DNA of 64,000 nucleotides from Cupriavidus basilensis OR16 (GCF_000243095.1 NZ_AHJE01000017.1:116087-180086), one strand, 5' to 3'; positions 1-8,637 are shown, counted from the stretch's first letter. The notes: a model not told the origin generated them from the sequence alone. A program made the numbers and translations.

Positions 1-1690
1 CCTCGAACACCGACACGCCAGACAGGTCCGCATGGGCGAACAGGATGCGGCCGTCGGCGGCGCGCAGGGCAGCGGCACCGGCGTTGCCCAGGAAGCCCGT
101 GCGCGGCGAGGCCATGGCGTGCCCGCGCACGGTGATCTCCACCGCATCCGCGTGGCGCCAGAAGGCGCGGCCGTAGACCGTGCGCAGATCGGTGGTGGCG
201 TAGTCCATCAGTTCGGCGGGGCTGGCCCCGGCCAGCCAGCGGCGGGTGTCGGCGAGCGAGCGCAGTGCGCTACCGGCATCGGTGCCGGTAGCGGCCGCAG
301 CGTCGAGCGGGCAATACGCCGTGAAGACCGTGGCCGCCGGCCTGGCCTGCCGGATCAGCTGATGGGTGCTGACCACATAACCCAGCCCGCGTCCGCCGTG
401 CACCACGTTGTCCCACGCCAGCGGCACGCCGGGCGCTTCCGGCGGGAAGCCACGCAGGCGGAAGCTGGACACCATCCACGACGCGGTGGGCGGCAGGTGG
501 CGCGCCGGGTCGAAACCGAATTCGCGCAGCGGCGCCACGCGGGCAGCCACATGCAGGGGCATGGCGCAGATCACGCGCCGCGCGCGGATGCGGTACCGCT
601 TGGGCGGCCCGGCGCCGACGCCATCCGGCCACCAGGCGCATAGCACCGACACTTCACGGCCTTGCTCCTGCACTTGCAGCGCCATGCCGGGGCGGCGCCA
701 GGGCGGGGCGCCAGGCTTGACGCCGCGATGCGCATCGATCCGCGCCGAGAGCCGCGTCACCAGCGCATGCAATCCATCCGGCCAGGTCAGCACCGCGCCA
801 TCGGCCGCATCGCGCGCATGGCCCGCGCGGCTGGCGAAGTAATACAGCCCCGCCCACGCCGAGATCAGGTCGTGCCCCGCGCCGTAGTCGTCGCGGCAGC
901 AGTAGTCGACATAGGTGTGCAGCGTCGGCGCGGTAAAGCCCTCGGCCAGCATCCACTGCCGCATGCTTTGCTGGTCAAGCCCGGTCCAGGCCGGGTCTTG
1001 CGAGGCCAGCGCCAGCGGGATGGCAAAGGCCTTGCGGCCGTCGCTGCCGCGCGCGCTCTTGAGTTGCTCGACGCGCGCGAGAAAGCGCGTGTGCTGCGCC
1101 GCCACTTCGTCCGGCGCGGCGTCGCTGGGCAGCAGGCCGTCGTGCCATTTGCCCTCGAAGAACAGGCGCTCGTCCGGCGCATGCACCAGCGCGCGCTCGT
1201 CGAACTCGGGCCGCGCGGCAAACGGGTCGCGCCGGATCACGCCGGTGTCGGCCAGCATCTCGCGGATATGCGTGGATTCGGGCGAGGGCAGCGGCAGATA
1301 GTGCGCGCCGCGCGGGAAAGCCAGGTCGCCGCCGAAGCTTCCGGCCGCCGCGTTGCCGCCGAACTCCGGCCCGTCCACCAGCAGGAAGTCCGTGAGGCCG
1401 CCACGCGCCAGTTGCCACGCGGCGCTGAGCCCGGCCACGCCGCCGCCCAGGATGGCAACATCGGTGACGATCTCGTCCTGCGCGGCAACGGCCGACGGCC
1501 AGCTGGCGGCATCGCGCAGCGCGTGGCCCTCGGCCATGCCGGGGCGCAGCACGACGGGCATGGGCTCGCGCAGGCCGACGCCGGCCAGGAAGCGATTGGC
1601 ATCGTCGCCCAGGCGATCGCAGCCGGACAGCAAGCCCAGGCCGGCCGCGCCGGCGCCGGCGCCGGCGATCAGGAAGCGGCGGCGATCCAT
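1..1690 (-). CDS. FAD-dependent amine-oxidase-like oxidoreductase, Tat lipoprotein (partial)
   Basis: The C-terminus lies beyond the window edge. The start (MDRRRFLIAG) begins a twin-arginine signal with a lipobox Cys at residue 24, so export as a folded, lipid-anchored protein is predicted. A Rossmann FAD-binding motif GGGVAG sits at residues 82-87 (VAILGGGVAGLSAAW). The rest resembles flavin amine oxidases/NAD(P)-binding oxidoreductases, a family that includes polyamine oxidases. The next gene on the same strand encodes a membrane aminopropyltransferase and ends about 55 bp upstream, so the two probably share a transcript. The role is inferred from that context: it may oxidise an amine or polyamine-like product outside the cytoplasm. 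The substrate is unknown. Confidence 0.8.
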   Translation of the reverse strand, partial: MDRRRFLIAGAGAGAAGLGLLSGCDRLGDDANRFLAGVGLREPMPVVLRPGMAEGHALRDAASWPSAVAAQDEIVTDVAILGGGVAGLSAAWQLARGGLTDFLLVDGPEFGGNAAAGSFGGDLAFPRGAHYLPLPSPESTHIREMLADTGVIRRDPFAARPEFDERALVHAPDERLFFEGKWHDGLLPSDAAPDEVAAQHTRFLARVEQLKSARGSDGRKAFAIPLALASQDPAWTGLDQQSMRQWMLAEGFTAPTLHTYVDYCCRDDYGAGHDLISAWAGLYYFASRAGHARDAADGAVLTWPDGLHALVTRLSARIDAHRGVKPGAPPWRRPGMALQVQEQGREVSVLCAWWPDGVGAGPPKRYRIRARRVICAMPLHVAARVAPLREFGFDPARHLPPTASWMVSSFRLRGFPPEAPGVPLAWDNVVHGGRGLGYVVSTHQLIRQARPAATVFTAYCPLDAAAATGTDAGSALRSLADTRRWLAGASPAELMDYATTDLRTVYGRAFWRHADAVEITVRGHAMASPRTGFLGNAGAAALRAADGRILFAHADLSGVSVFE

Positions 1691-1744
1691 GCCGGCTCCG
1701 ATTGCGGGAGGTACCGATGGTGCGGGTGATGCGGGTGATGTGGA

Positions 1745-3256
1745 TCAGCGGATGACATTGCGCCAGTCCTGCTCGAAATCATGCACCAGCGACTGCTCGT
1801 TGAGCCGGTTCGCGCGCGCCTCGCGCGGCGCCATGTCGGCGGGGAAGCGGAACATCAGCGCGGTGCTGTCGGCGTCGAGGAACTTGAGCGGCACGGTGTA
1901 GCGCGTGGGCGGCGTGTAGTCGCCGCGCTTGCCCGCGAGGATGAAGCCCCATTCGCCGAAGGACGGCACGTAGGCATGGTAGGGCCAGGTATGCAGGCCG
2001 GCCTCGCGCAGCGTGGCGTCGATATCCCAGAACGAGCGCGGCGCAAAGTACGGCGAGGTGGACTGCACCACCGCATAGCCTTTCTCGGCGAGATGGTGCG
2101 ACATCAGCTTGTACATCGGCACCGAGTACAACTTGCCGAGACCGAAGTTGGACGGGTCGGGCAGGTCGACGATGATGGCGTCGAACATCTCGTTGTGCTG
2201 CTCCATCCATTGCGCGGCGTCGGCGTTGACCACCTGCACGCGCGCATCCTTGAGCGAGCCCTGGTTGAGCGCCACCAATGGCTCGCTGCGCGAGAACAGC
2301 GTGGTCATGGCCGGGTCGAGGTCGACCAGCGTGACGTGCTCGATATTCTTGTGCTTGAGGATCTCGCGCACCGCCAGCCCGTCGCCGCCGCCGATCACCA
2401 GCACGCGGCGTGCCCACGGCAGCGCCTGCAGCACCGGATGCACCAGCGCCTCGTGGTAGCGGTGTTCGTCGCGCGAGGAGAACTGCAGGTTGCCGTTGAT
2501 ATAGAGGCGCATGTCGTCCTTCCAGCGCGTGATCACCAGGCGCTGGTACGGCGTGCTTTCGCTATGGATGATCTCGTCGCCGAACATGCCGCGCTCGGCC
2601 CAGTGGGTGAGCCGCCCGGAGGCCAGGAAGCCGCCCGCCAGCAGCACCAGCACCAGCGACGCGCGCAGCATGCGCGACATTACCGGCTTGAGCTCATCGC
2701 GGAAGATATGGATGGTGACCAGCGCCACGCCGGCATTGAGCATGCCGAACAAAAAGCCGGTGCGCGACAGCCCCAGGCGCGGCGCCAGCACCAGCGGGAA
2801 CACCAGCGAGACAGCCAGCGCGCCAAGGTAGTCGAACGTCAGCACCCGGCTGACCAGTTCGCTAAAGGCGGTGCGGCGCGTGTTGAGCACCCGCATGACC
2901 AGCGGGATCTCCATGCCCACCAGCACGCCGAGCACGAACACCATGGCGTAGAGCGCGGTGCGAAAGGGCGCCGACAGCCAGGCGAACACCACGAACAGCA
3001 GCGCTGCCGAGATGCCGCCGAGCAGGCCGATCAGGATCTCGATATCGATGAAGCGCGCCAGCACGTCCTCGTCCTTCACATAGCGCGACAGCCAGGAGCC
3101 CACGCCCATGGCGAACAGGTAGCAGCCGATGATGGAAGAAAACTGGAGGATGGAGTCGCCCAGCAGGTAGCTGGACAGGGCGCCGGCAATCAGCTCGTAG
3201 CCGAGCCCGCAGGACGCCACGATCAACACCGAAAGAACAAGGGTACGGTCGCGCAT
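1745..3256 (-). CDS. Membrane-anchored polyamine aminopropyltransferase (spermidine synthase-like)
   Basis: 503 residues. The N-terminal ~210 residues form about seven hydrophobic helices. The C-terminal half is a spermidine-synthase fold with the AdoMet-binding motif GGGDG at 289-293, an acidic VDLDP strand end, an NADAAQW loop and VDLPDPSN, which matches the family's D-x-x-D-P catalytic loop. Classical SpeE lacks the membrane part and is about 290 residues. The family transfers aminopropyl groups from decarboxylated AdoMet to an amine, and SpeD, which makes that donor, lies 3.4 kb away on the other strand. It is divergent from the DUF350 gene. The acceptor is unknown and could be membrane-associated. 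Confidence 0.88.
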   Translation of the reverse strand: MRDRTLVLSVLIVASCGLGYELIAGALSSYLLGDSILQFSSIIGCYLFAMGVGSWLSRYVKDEDVLARFIDIEILIGLLGGISAALLFVVFAWLSAPFRTALYAMVFVLGVLVGMEIPLVMRVLNTRRTAFSELVSRVLTFDYLGALAVSLVFPLVLAPRLGLSRTGFLFGMLNAGVALVTIHIFRDELKPVMSRMLRASLVLVLLAGGFLASGRLTHWAERGMFGDEIIHSESTPYQRLVITRWKDDMRLYINGNLQFSSRDEHRYHEALVHPVLQALPWARRVLVIGGGDGLAVREILKHKNIEHVTLVDLDPAMTTLFSRSEPLVALNQGSLKDARVQVVNADAAQWMEQHNEMFDAIIVDLPDPSNFGLGKLYSVPMYKLMSHHLAEKGYAVVQSTSPYFAPRSFWDIDATLREAGLHTWPYHAYVPSFGEWGFILAGKRGDYTPPTRYTVPLKFLDADSTALMFRFPADMAPREARANRLNEQSLVHDFEQDWRNVIR

Positions 3257-3497
3257 CAGGGTAGGAATCGGATAGGGAGCCGGGCAGGCAGGCGTGACGC
3301 TCAGGCGAGCCGCCGCGCGATGCGCGCTCGCCTGGCAGACCGCAAAAAGTTGTGATGAACCGAAATGGACAACGGATATACTTGGGCGCTAACTGCCAAC
3401 AATGCTGATATCGCCAATATGGCTTCACGATTCACAGCTTGCTCACCGTTGCCGCAGCCCGGGACACCGTTGTAGAACCAGCCGGAGAACAACCAAG

Positions 3498-3884
3498 ATG
3501 CAAGCCATCTACGCCTACGTGCTGCACCTGCTGGCCGGCCTCGCCCTGCTGGCGGTGTTCGTCGGAGTCTACACCAGGATCACGCCGTTTCGCGAGTTCT
3601 CGCTGATCCGCCAGGGCAACCTCGCGGCGGCGCTTTCGCTGTCGGGGGCGATGATCGGTTTTTGCTTTACGCTGTCGTCCAGCATCCAGCACAACGACAC
3701 CTTCCTGATGTTCCTGGTGTGGTCGGTGGGGGCGATGCTGGTACAAGCTCTGGCCTATGCGGGCCTGGCGCGCGCGCTGCCCGACATGGACGCCGCGATC
3801 GAATCGAACAATATCGGCATGGGCGGCCTGATGGGCGCTATTTCAGTGACGGTCGGCCTGATCAATGCCGCCTGCCTGTCGTGA
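3498..3884 (+). CDS. DUF350 (YjfL-like) inner-membrane protein
   Basis: 128 residues with four predicted membrane helices (about 5-25, 45-65, 73-92 and 105-127), the usual size and layout of DUF350 proteins. The start has an upstream GGAGAA at good distance. The role is not established. DUF350 genes often sit beside polyamine- or glutathionylspermidine-type enzymes, and that is the setting here: the aminopropyltransferase is divergent and the SPFH and DUF4178 genes follow on the same strand. The stop codon lies inside a three-copy 8-bp tandem repeat. Confidence 0.8.
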   Translation: MQAIYAYVLHLLAGLALLAVFVGVYTRITPFREFSLIRQGNLAAALSLSGAMIGFCFTLSSSIQHNDTFLMFLVWSVGAMLVQALAYAGLARALPDMDAAIESNNIGMGGLMGAISVTVGLINAACLS

Positions 3885-3904
3885 CTTCGTGACTTCGTGA
3901 CTTC
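3881..3904. repeat. 8-bp tandem repeat, three copies
   Basis: GTGACTTC is repeated three times head to tail. The first copy contains the TGA stop of the DUF350 gene, so changes in copy number would alter only the distance to the next gene. Confidence 0.9.
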
Positions 3905-3945
3905 CTGAACCTGCTGGAACATTGCTGAGAACCCTGGGGATTGCC

Positions 3946-4937
3946 ATGAGCATCGGATCGTTCATCAAGAAGCAGTTTATCGACATCCTCCAATGGACGG
4001 AGGACACGGACGGCGTACTGGCCTGGCGCTATCCGATGGAGGATATGGAAATCCAGTACGGTGGCAGCCTGACCGTGCGCGAGTCACAGATGGCGGTGTT
4101 CGTCAACGAAGGCAAGATCGCCGACGTGTTCGGGCCCGGCATGCACAAGCTCACCACGCAAACGCTGCCGGTGCTGACCTACATGTGTACTTCTTCAGCA
4201 CGCGCCTGCAGATCGGGCGCAAGTGGGGCACTGCCCAGCCGATCACCATCCGTGACGCCGATTTCGGCATGGTGCGGCTGCGCGCCTTTGGCCTGTACTC
4301 GTACAAGGTGGCCGACGCCGCCAAGTTCTATACCGAGATCAGCGGCACGCGCGCCGAGTACACCCGCGACGAGGTGGAAGAGCAACTGCGCAACCTGCTG
4401 ATCGCCACCATGACCGCCACGCTGGGCGGCGCCTCGGTGCCCTTCCTGGACATGGCCGCCAACCAGGCGCTGATGTCGCAGACCATCCGCGACAAGCTGG
4501 CGCCCGAGTTCGAGCGCTATGGCGTGGCGCTGGACAACTTCGCGGTGACCAATGTGTCGTTGCCGGAAGAACTGCAAAAGGCCATCGACACCCGTATCTC
4601 CATGGGCATGATGGGCGATATGGCGAAGTTCACGCAGTACCAGGTCGCCACCTCGATCCCGCTGGCCGCGCAGAACGAGGGCGGCGTGGCCGGCCTTGGC
4701 GCCAGCCTGGCGGCCGGCGCGGTGATGGGCCAGGCCATGGCGGGCGGGCTTGGCGCCGCCGCGGGCGTCCAGCCTGCCGCGTCCGCCGCGGCAGCGGCGC
4801 CGGCTGCAGTGGCAGCGCCCGCCGACGATCCCGCCGCGCGCCTGCAAAAGCTCAAGGACCTGCTCGACAAGAGCCTGATCTCCCAGGCTGAGTTCGACAC
4901 CGCCAAGGCCGAGATCCTCAAGAAACTGGTCGGCTGA
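3946..4937 (+). pseudogene. SPFH/SHOCT-domain protein (YdjI-like), frame broken by a short deletion
   Basis: The first 80 codons (MSIGSFIKKQ to LPVLTYM) and the rest (VYFFSTRLQIGRKWG onward) are both clearly parts of one SPFH protein but lie in different frames that meet at about 4183-4187. Relatives carry about 14-15 extra residues here (a KNWDK...SPFKSD-type segment). Loss of a segment of length 1 modulo 3, for example 43 nt between two ATG trinucleotides, explains both the gap and the shift. Downstream are the SPFH core, an Ala-rich linker and a C-terminal SHOCT helix pair (ARLQKLKDLLDKSLISQAEF). SPFH proteins scaffold membrane complexes. It sits between the DUF350 and DUF4178 genes. As assembled it would give only a truncated product. 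Confidence 0.85.
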
Positions 4938-4958
4938 GCGCACCCCTATCCCTTAAGC

Positions 4959-6479
4959 ATGCAAGAAATCAACTGCCCAAGCTGCGGTGCGCCGGCGGCC
5001 TTCCGCTCGTCCGCCGCGGTGATGGTGGTGTGCGAGTTCTGCCACAGCACGCTGCTCAAGGACGCCGACACGGTCAAGGACATCGGCAAGATGTCCACCG
5101 TGCTGGAGGACTACACGCCGCTGCAGATCCACACCTCGGGCCAGTGGGACGGGCAGGGCTTCACCCTGGTCGGCCGCATCCAGCTGCGCTACGACTCCGG
5201 CCTGTGGAACGAGTGGTACCTGCTGTTCGACGATGGCAGCGACGGCTGGCTGGCGGATGCCTCCGGCCAGTACATGCTGACCCGGCGCGTCACCGCCGGG
5301 CAATCCGCCGCCCAGCTTAACGGCGTGGCGCTGCCGCGCTATGACCAGCTCACGCCCGGCACGCCCCTGTACTTCGACAAGCATCGCTACCTGGCCAGCG
5401 ACGTGCGCAGCGCGCGCTGCACCGGCGGCCAGGGCGAACTGCCGTTCACGGTAGGCGCCGGATGGACCGCGCAGGTCGCGGACTTCCGCGACGAGGGCCG
5501 TTTCCTCACGCTCGACTACGCCGACGGCGATCCGCCCGCCATCTATACCGGCCAGGCGGTCACGCTCGACCAGCTCAAATGCCAGTTGCTGCGCGAGGCC
5601 GACCAGATCGCCGGCACCGCCGAGCGCTACCGCGGCAAGGCCGTGCCGCTGGCCTGCCCGGGCTGCGGCGGCCCGATCGCTTACCGCGCGGGCGTGGCCA
5701 GCTTCGTGGTCTGCCCGAGTTGCCATAGCGAGATCGACTGCTCCACTTCAACGGCGCTGGTGCTGGAAAAGCAGCGTGAGCTCGATGCGCTCAAGACCAG
5801 CCTGGCGCCGGGCGACATCGGCAACATCGACGGCAAGCCGTATACGGTGCTGGGCCTGATGCAGTGCACCGACAACGACGAGGAAGAAGCCTCGACCTGG
5901 GTCGAGTACCTGCTGTTCAACGAACAGCAGGGCCTGATGTGGCTGGTGGAGCAGGACAGCGGCTGGGACCGGGTCGAGGTGCTGGATACCTGGCCGCGCA
6001 TGGTCTCCGGCACGGCCGCAAGCTACCAGGGCCAGACCTTCCAGCAAGGCTACGACTACGAGAGCGAGGTGCTGTACGCGGCCGGCACCTTCAACTGGCG
6101 CGTCAAGGTGGGCGACACCACGCGCCTGACCGAATTCGGCAAGCCGGCGCGCCGGCTCACGCGCGAGACCTCCGACACGGAGATCGTCTGGACGTTGTCC
6201 ACCACCGTGGCACGCGCGCAGCTGGCGCAGTGGTTCAAGTCCAGCCCGGGGCTGGCCGAGGCCGCCCGCGCGCCGCAGGCAGCGCGCGCATCGGCCTCGG
6301 GCAATAGCGCCGACCTCGCCTTTTGCCGCAAGAGCGCCCAGGTCTACGCCATCCTCCTCGCCATCCTCAATGTCCCGGTGGCCCTCGTCACCGATCGGGG
6401 CTGGTTCACTATCGTCATCGGCTTCCTGCTGCTATGGGTGCCGATCTGGCTGGTCCAACGCTGGGCCGGAAAGGATTGA
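4959..6479 (+). CDS. DUF4178 protein with two zinc ribbons and C-terminal membrane helices
   Basis: 506 residues in two repeated halves. Each starts with a zinc ribbon (CPSCG...CEFCH at 6-34 and CPGCG...CPSCH at about 232-258) followed by a DUF4178 beta-rich domain. The C-terminal 50 residues form two hydrophobic helices, so the protein is probably anchored with the ribbons in the cytoplasm. It starts 22 bp after the SPFH gene and is followed within 7 bp by the next reading frame, which indicates an operon. DUF4178 has no known biochemical function. Its recurring partners (SPFH, DUF350, AdoMet decarboxylase) all occur here. Confidence 0.85.
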   Translation: MQEINCPSCGAPAAFRSSAAVMVVCEFCHSTLLKDADTVKDIGKMSTVLEDYTPLQIHTSGQWDGQGFTLVGRIQLRYDSGLWNEWYLLFDDGSDGWLADASGQYMLTRRVTAGQSAAQLNGVALPRYDQLTPGTPLYFDKHRYLASDVRSARCTGGQGELPFTVGAGWTAQVADFRDEGRFLTLDYADGDPPAIYTGQAVTLDQLKCQLLREADQIAGTAERYRGKAVPLACPGCGGPIAYRAGVASFVVCPSCHSEIDCSTSTALVLEKQRELDALKTSLAPGDIGNIDGKPYTVLGLMQCTDNDEEEASTWVEYLLFNEQQGLMWLVEQDSGWDRVEVLDTWPRMVSGTAASYQGQTFQQGYDYESEVLYAAGTFNWRVKVGDTTRLTEFGKPARRLTRETSDTEIVWTLSTTVARAQLAQWFKSSPGLAEAARAPQAARASASGNSADLAFCRKSAQVYAILLAILNVPVALVTDRGWFTIVIGFLLLWVPIWLVQRWAGKD

Positions 6480-6485
6480 GTCAGC

Positions 6486-6653
6486 GTGCGCCTGCTTTAT
6501 CTCGTCTACGGCATCATCGTGCTGTTCGGCACGACCTTCTTCAACATCGGCGAATCCACCGGCTCCGGCTCGTCCGGCTATGCGAGCTCGCGTGGCTGGA
6601 GCGGCGGCTCTTCCGGCTCCAGCGGCTGGTCCTCCGGCGGCGGCCACAAATGA
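6486..6653 (+). CDS. Small Gly/Ser-rich membrane protein
   Basis: 55 residues from a GTG start six bases after the DUF4178 stop. An N-terminal hydrophobic helix (LLYLVYGIIVLFGTTFF) is followed by a Gly/Ser/Trp-rich tail ending SSGGGHK. It sits tightly between the DUF4178 gene and speD in the same direction, so it is likely a real operon member. I do not recognise a family. The flexible tail could be an interaction or modification site, but that is a guess. Confidence 0.6.
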   Translation: MRLLYLVYGIIVLFGTTFFNIGESTGSGSSGYASSRGWSGGSSGSSGWSSGGGHK

Positions 6654-6663
6654 GCAGGCGGCC

Positions 6664-7041
6664 ATGAACGCGCCGGCCCTGCCTTGCCCGGCCGTGCTCG
6701 GCCATCACCTGCTTGCCGACCTGCAAGGCGTGGCGAGCGATCTGCTGGCCGATGCCGCCCTCGTCGAGCGCGTGCTCTACCAGGCGGCGCAGGCCGCCGG
6801 CGCCACCGTGGTCGACGCGCGCTTCCGTCATTTTGGCCCCGGGCTGGGCGTGACCGGGGTGCTGCTGCTCAAGGAATCGCACATCAGCATCCATACCTGG
6901 CCCGAGTACGGCTTTGCCGCCGTGGATGTGTTCATGTGTGGCGCAGCCCGGCCCGAACTGGCGGTGGAAGTCATGCGCGCGGCCTTCGCGCCGCGCACGC
7001 TCACGTTGCGCGACCAGGCGCGAGGCCCGGCGCCGGCCTGA
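6664..7041 (+). CDS. speD: S-adenosylmethionine decarboxylase proenzyme (SpeH type)
   Basis: 125 residues, the usual size of the short bacterial/archaeal class. It converts AdoMet to decarboxylated AdoMet, the aminopropyl donor for spermidine-type synthesis. The self-cleavage site is clear: KESHISIHTWPE, with Ser72 becoming the pyruvoyl group after the Glu71-Ser72 bond breaks. His77 and the later MCG Cys match the family's processing and proton-donor residues. It ends the + strand operon with the SPFH and DUF4178 genes, and the membrane aminopropyltransferase is its obvious user. A separate housekeeping spermidine pathway cannot be excluded. Confidence 0.93.
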   Translation: MNAPALPCPAVLGHHLLADLQGVASDLLADAALVERVLYQAAQAAGATVVDARFRHFGPGLGVTGVLLLKESHISIHTWPEYGFAAVDVFMCGAARPELAVEVMRAAFAPRTLTLRDQARGPAPA

Positions 7042-7087
7042 GGGCGCGGCTGGCAAGGCTTGCCACGATGGTCTACACTACAATGTA

Positions 7088-7108
7088 ACCCCGTAATTAC
7101 TACAGGGT
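7088..7108. promoter_or_regulatory. MerR/CadR-type operator
   Basis: A 21-bp dyad of the form ACCCnGTA-ATTAC-TACnGGGT, exactly symmetric in the arms, lies 57 bp before the CadR-like gene. It matches the MerR-family operator pattern, which normally lies in the long spacer of the target promoter. No good -35/-10 pair is visible, so the promoter itself is uncertain. Confidence 0.75.
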
Positions 7109-7165
7109 ATTTTGCTGAAGTGAGAGCAAGGGTAAAGGTAGGGGCAAGAGTGACCTGGAGTCGGC

Positions 7166-7606
7166 ATGCGTATCGGTGAGCTTGCAAAGCACAGCAGTTG
7201 CGACGTGGAGACCATCCGCTACTACGAGCGCGAAGGGCTGCTTGACGCGCCCCAGCGCGAGGAAAACGGCTATCGCCGCTACGGCGACGGCCATTTGCTG
7301 CAACTGAACTTCGTGCGGCACTGCCGCTCCCTTGGCATGAGCCTGTCCGACGTGCGCCGGCTGCGGGACTTCGAGCGCGATCCGACACTTGCCTGCGACG
7401 ATATCAACAAGCTGCTGGATCGTCAGATCGAGCAGATCCACGCCCAGCGCATGGCGCTGGAGGCGCTGGAAGGGCAGTTGCGGGCACTTCGCCACACTTG
7501 CGACCAGCCCCATCCCGCCAGCGAATGCGGCATCCTGCAGAACCTGCAGCAGGCCGCCGCGGGCGCCGGTTGCGAATGCCACCCGCATCCGGCGGCCCAC
7601 GGCTAA
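7166..7606 (+). CDS. cadR: MerR-family heavy-metal regulator, CadR/PbrR-like
   Basis: 146 residues. An N-terminal winged helix (MRIGELAKHSSCDVETIRYYE) is followed by the dimerisation helix and a metal-binding loop. Cys77, Cys112 and Cys121 match the Cd/Pb-type triad, and a second Cys/His cluster (C136, C138, H139, H141, H145) forms the tail, as in CadR proteins. It should activate efflux genes on Cd(II), Pb(II) or Zn(II). A matching operator lies just upstream, so autoregulation is likely. No metal-efflux ATPase is next to it in this window, so its target is elsewhere or lost. Confidence 0.85.
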   Translation: MRIGELAKHSSCDVETIRYYEREGLLDAPQREENGYRRYGDGHLLQLNFVRHCRSLGMSLSDVRRLRDFERDPTLACDDINKLLDRQIEQIHAQRMALEALEGQLRALRHTCDQPHPASECGILQNLQQAAAGAGCECHPHPAAHG

Positions 7607-8140
7607 GGGTTGCGGCCCGCTGCCGGAAAGGTGCCGGCTATGCTACGATCCCTTTACCTGCCGCGCACCAAGCTGGTGAACAAGCAGCGGGTCAAGCCCG
7701 TAATGAAACCCTTGAGTGAGCCATTGCTCTCGCCAGTTTCGCCGCGTGGCGCGCTTTCCCGATTTTCCATTTCAAATTGCTGCCGCACCCAATGACGCCT
7801 TGCCGCCTGTCGCCGATTGCTGTCGAGCTCGCCCCTAACGGGCAGGCCGGCGCGACCGCGCGCGCAGTCCAGGCGCCGCGCGCACAAGCCAAACAGGCGA
7901 TTGCCTGCCGCCGGATCAGCGTACCGCTTGATCCTGCCCGGTTCCCAGCCTGACGTTCCCCCCAACGCAGGCAGACGCTGAACCGGGCCGAGTCACTCCC
8001 TGTTCGCGGTTTTCCCGCCGGTACTGACCGCCGGTAACGGCCCACCTTATTTCATGACCTGGTTACGCCAGAAGCCGATCCCCGACGGATCGCTCCGGCC
8101 TGTTCCGGGTCGCCGCATCGCCACTTAGCGAGGATTCATC
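7607..8140. other. Intergenic region without a supported gene
   Basis: 534 bp between the regulator and rnk. Short reading frames exist but none has a good ribosome site or recognisable product. The only structure seen is a 9-bp direct repeat (CCGCCGGTA) at 8015-8023 and 8028-8036. The rnk promoter should lie here, but I cannot place it. Confidence 0.5.
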
Positions 8141-8560
8141 ATGACGGCATCGTCCAAACAACAACCGACCCTTTACCTGACCGAGCTCGACGTGACCCGT
8201 CTGGAGCGCATCGCGGGCCGCGCCGGCGCCGCGCCGCTGGCCGAAATGCTCGACAGCATCCTCGAGCGCGCGGCCATCGTGCCGGCCGAGGCCATTCCCA
8301 AGGATGTGGTCACCATGAACTCCAGCCTGTTGTGTGCGCTGGAGGGTGAAGCCACGCCGCGCCGCTGGACCCTGGTCTATCCGGACACCGCCGATTTCGA
8401 GGAAGGCCGCTTGTCGGTACTGTCGCCGATTGGCCGTGTGCTGCTTGGCGCGCGTGCCGGGCAGACCGTGAGTTACCGCCTGCCGGATGGACGTGAGCAA
8501 AGCGTCACGGTGGTGGAGCTGTCTTACCAGCCCGAGGCCAACGGCCAGTACACTATCTAA
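8141..8560 (+). CDS. rnk: Regulator of nucleoside diphosphate kinase (GreA/B-like)
   Basis: 139 residues, as usual for Rnk. A short N-terminal coiled coil (LTELDVTRLERIAGRA to LDSILERA) is followed by the GreA/GreB C-terminal FKBP-like domain (VVTMNSS, ..LVYPDTADFEEGRLSVLSPIG, GRVLLGARAGQTV). Rnk binds RNA polymerase and influences nucleoside diphosphate kinase levels in other bacteria. AGGA lies 10 bp before the start. It is probably monocistronic, with a stable hairpin 45 bp after the stop. Confidence 0.92.
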   Translation: MTASSKQQPTLYLTELDVTRLERIAGRAGAAPLAEMLDSILERAAIVPAEAIPKDVVTMNSSLLCALEGEATPRRWTLVYPDTADFEEGRLSVLSPIGRVLLGARAGQTVSYRLPDGREQSVTVVELSYQPEANGQYTI

Positions 8561-8605
8561 GGCCAGGCCGAAAGCTTATTCGTCACTTTTAGGCGTTTTC
8601 AAGCG

Positions 8606-8637
8606 GCGCCAGGGCGTCAGCCGCGGCGCCCTGGCGC
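8606..8637 (+). terminator. GC-rich hairpin after rnk
   Basis: 11-bp perfect arms (GCGCCAGGGCG / CGCCCTGGCGC) with a 10-nt loop. There is no T run after it, so it is more a 3' end stabiliser or a Rho-assisted site than a strong intrinsic terminator. The rest of 8561-8985 holds no supported gene. Confidence 0.45.

Noticed and set aside
7058..7084. TTGCCA...TACAAT as a promoter for the CadR gene
   Set aside because: The spacing is only 13 bp and the operator lies downstream of it, unlike MerR promoters.
7610..7795. 61-codon frame after the CadR gene
   Set aside because: No ribosome site, no hydrophobic or recognisable segment, and no sign of codon bias.
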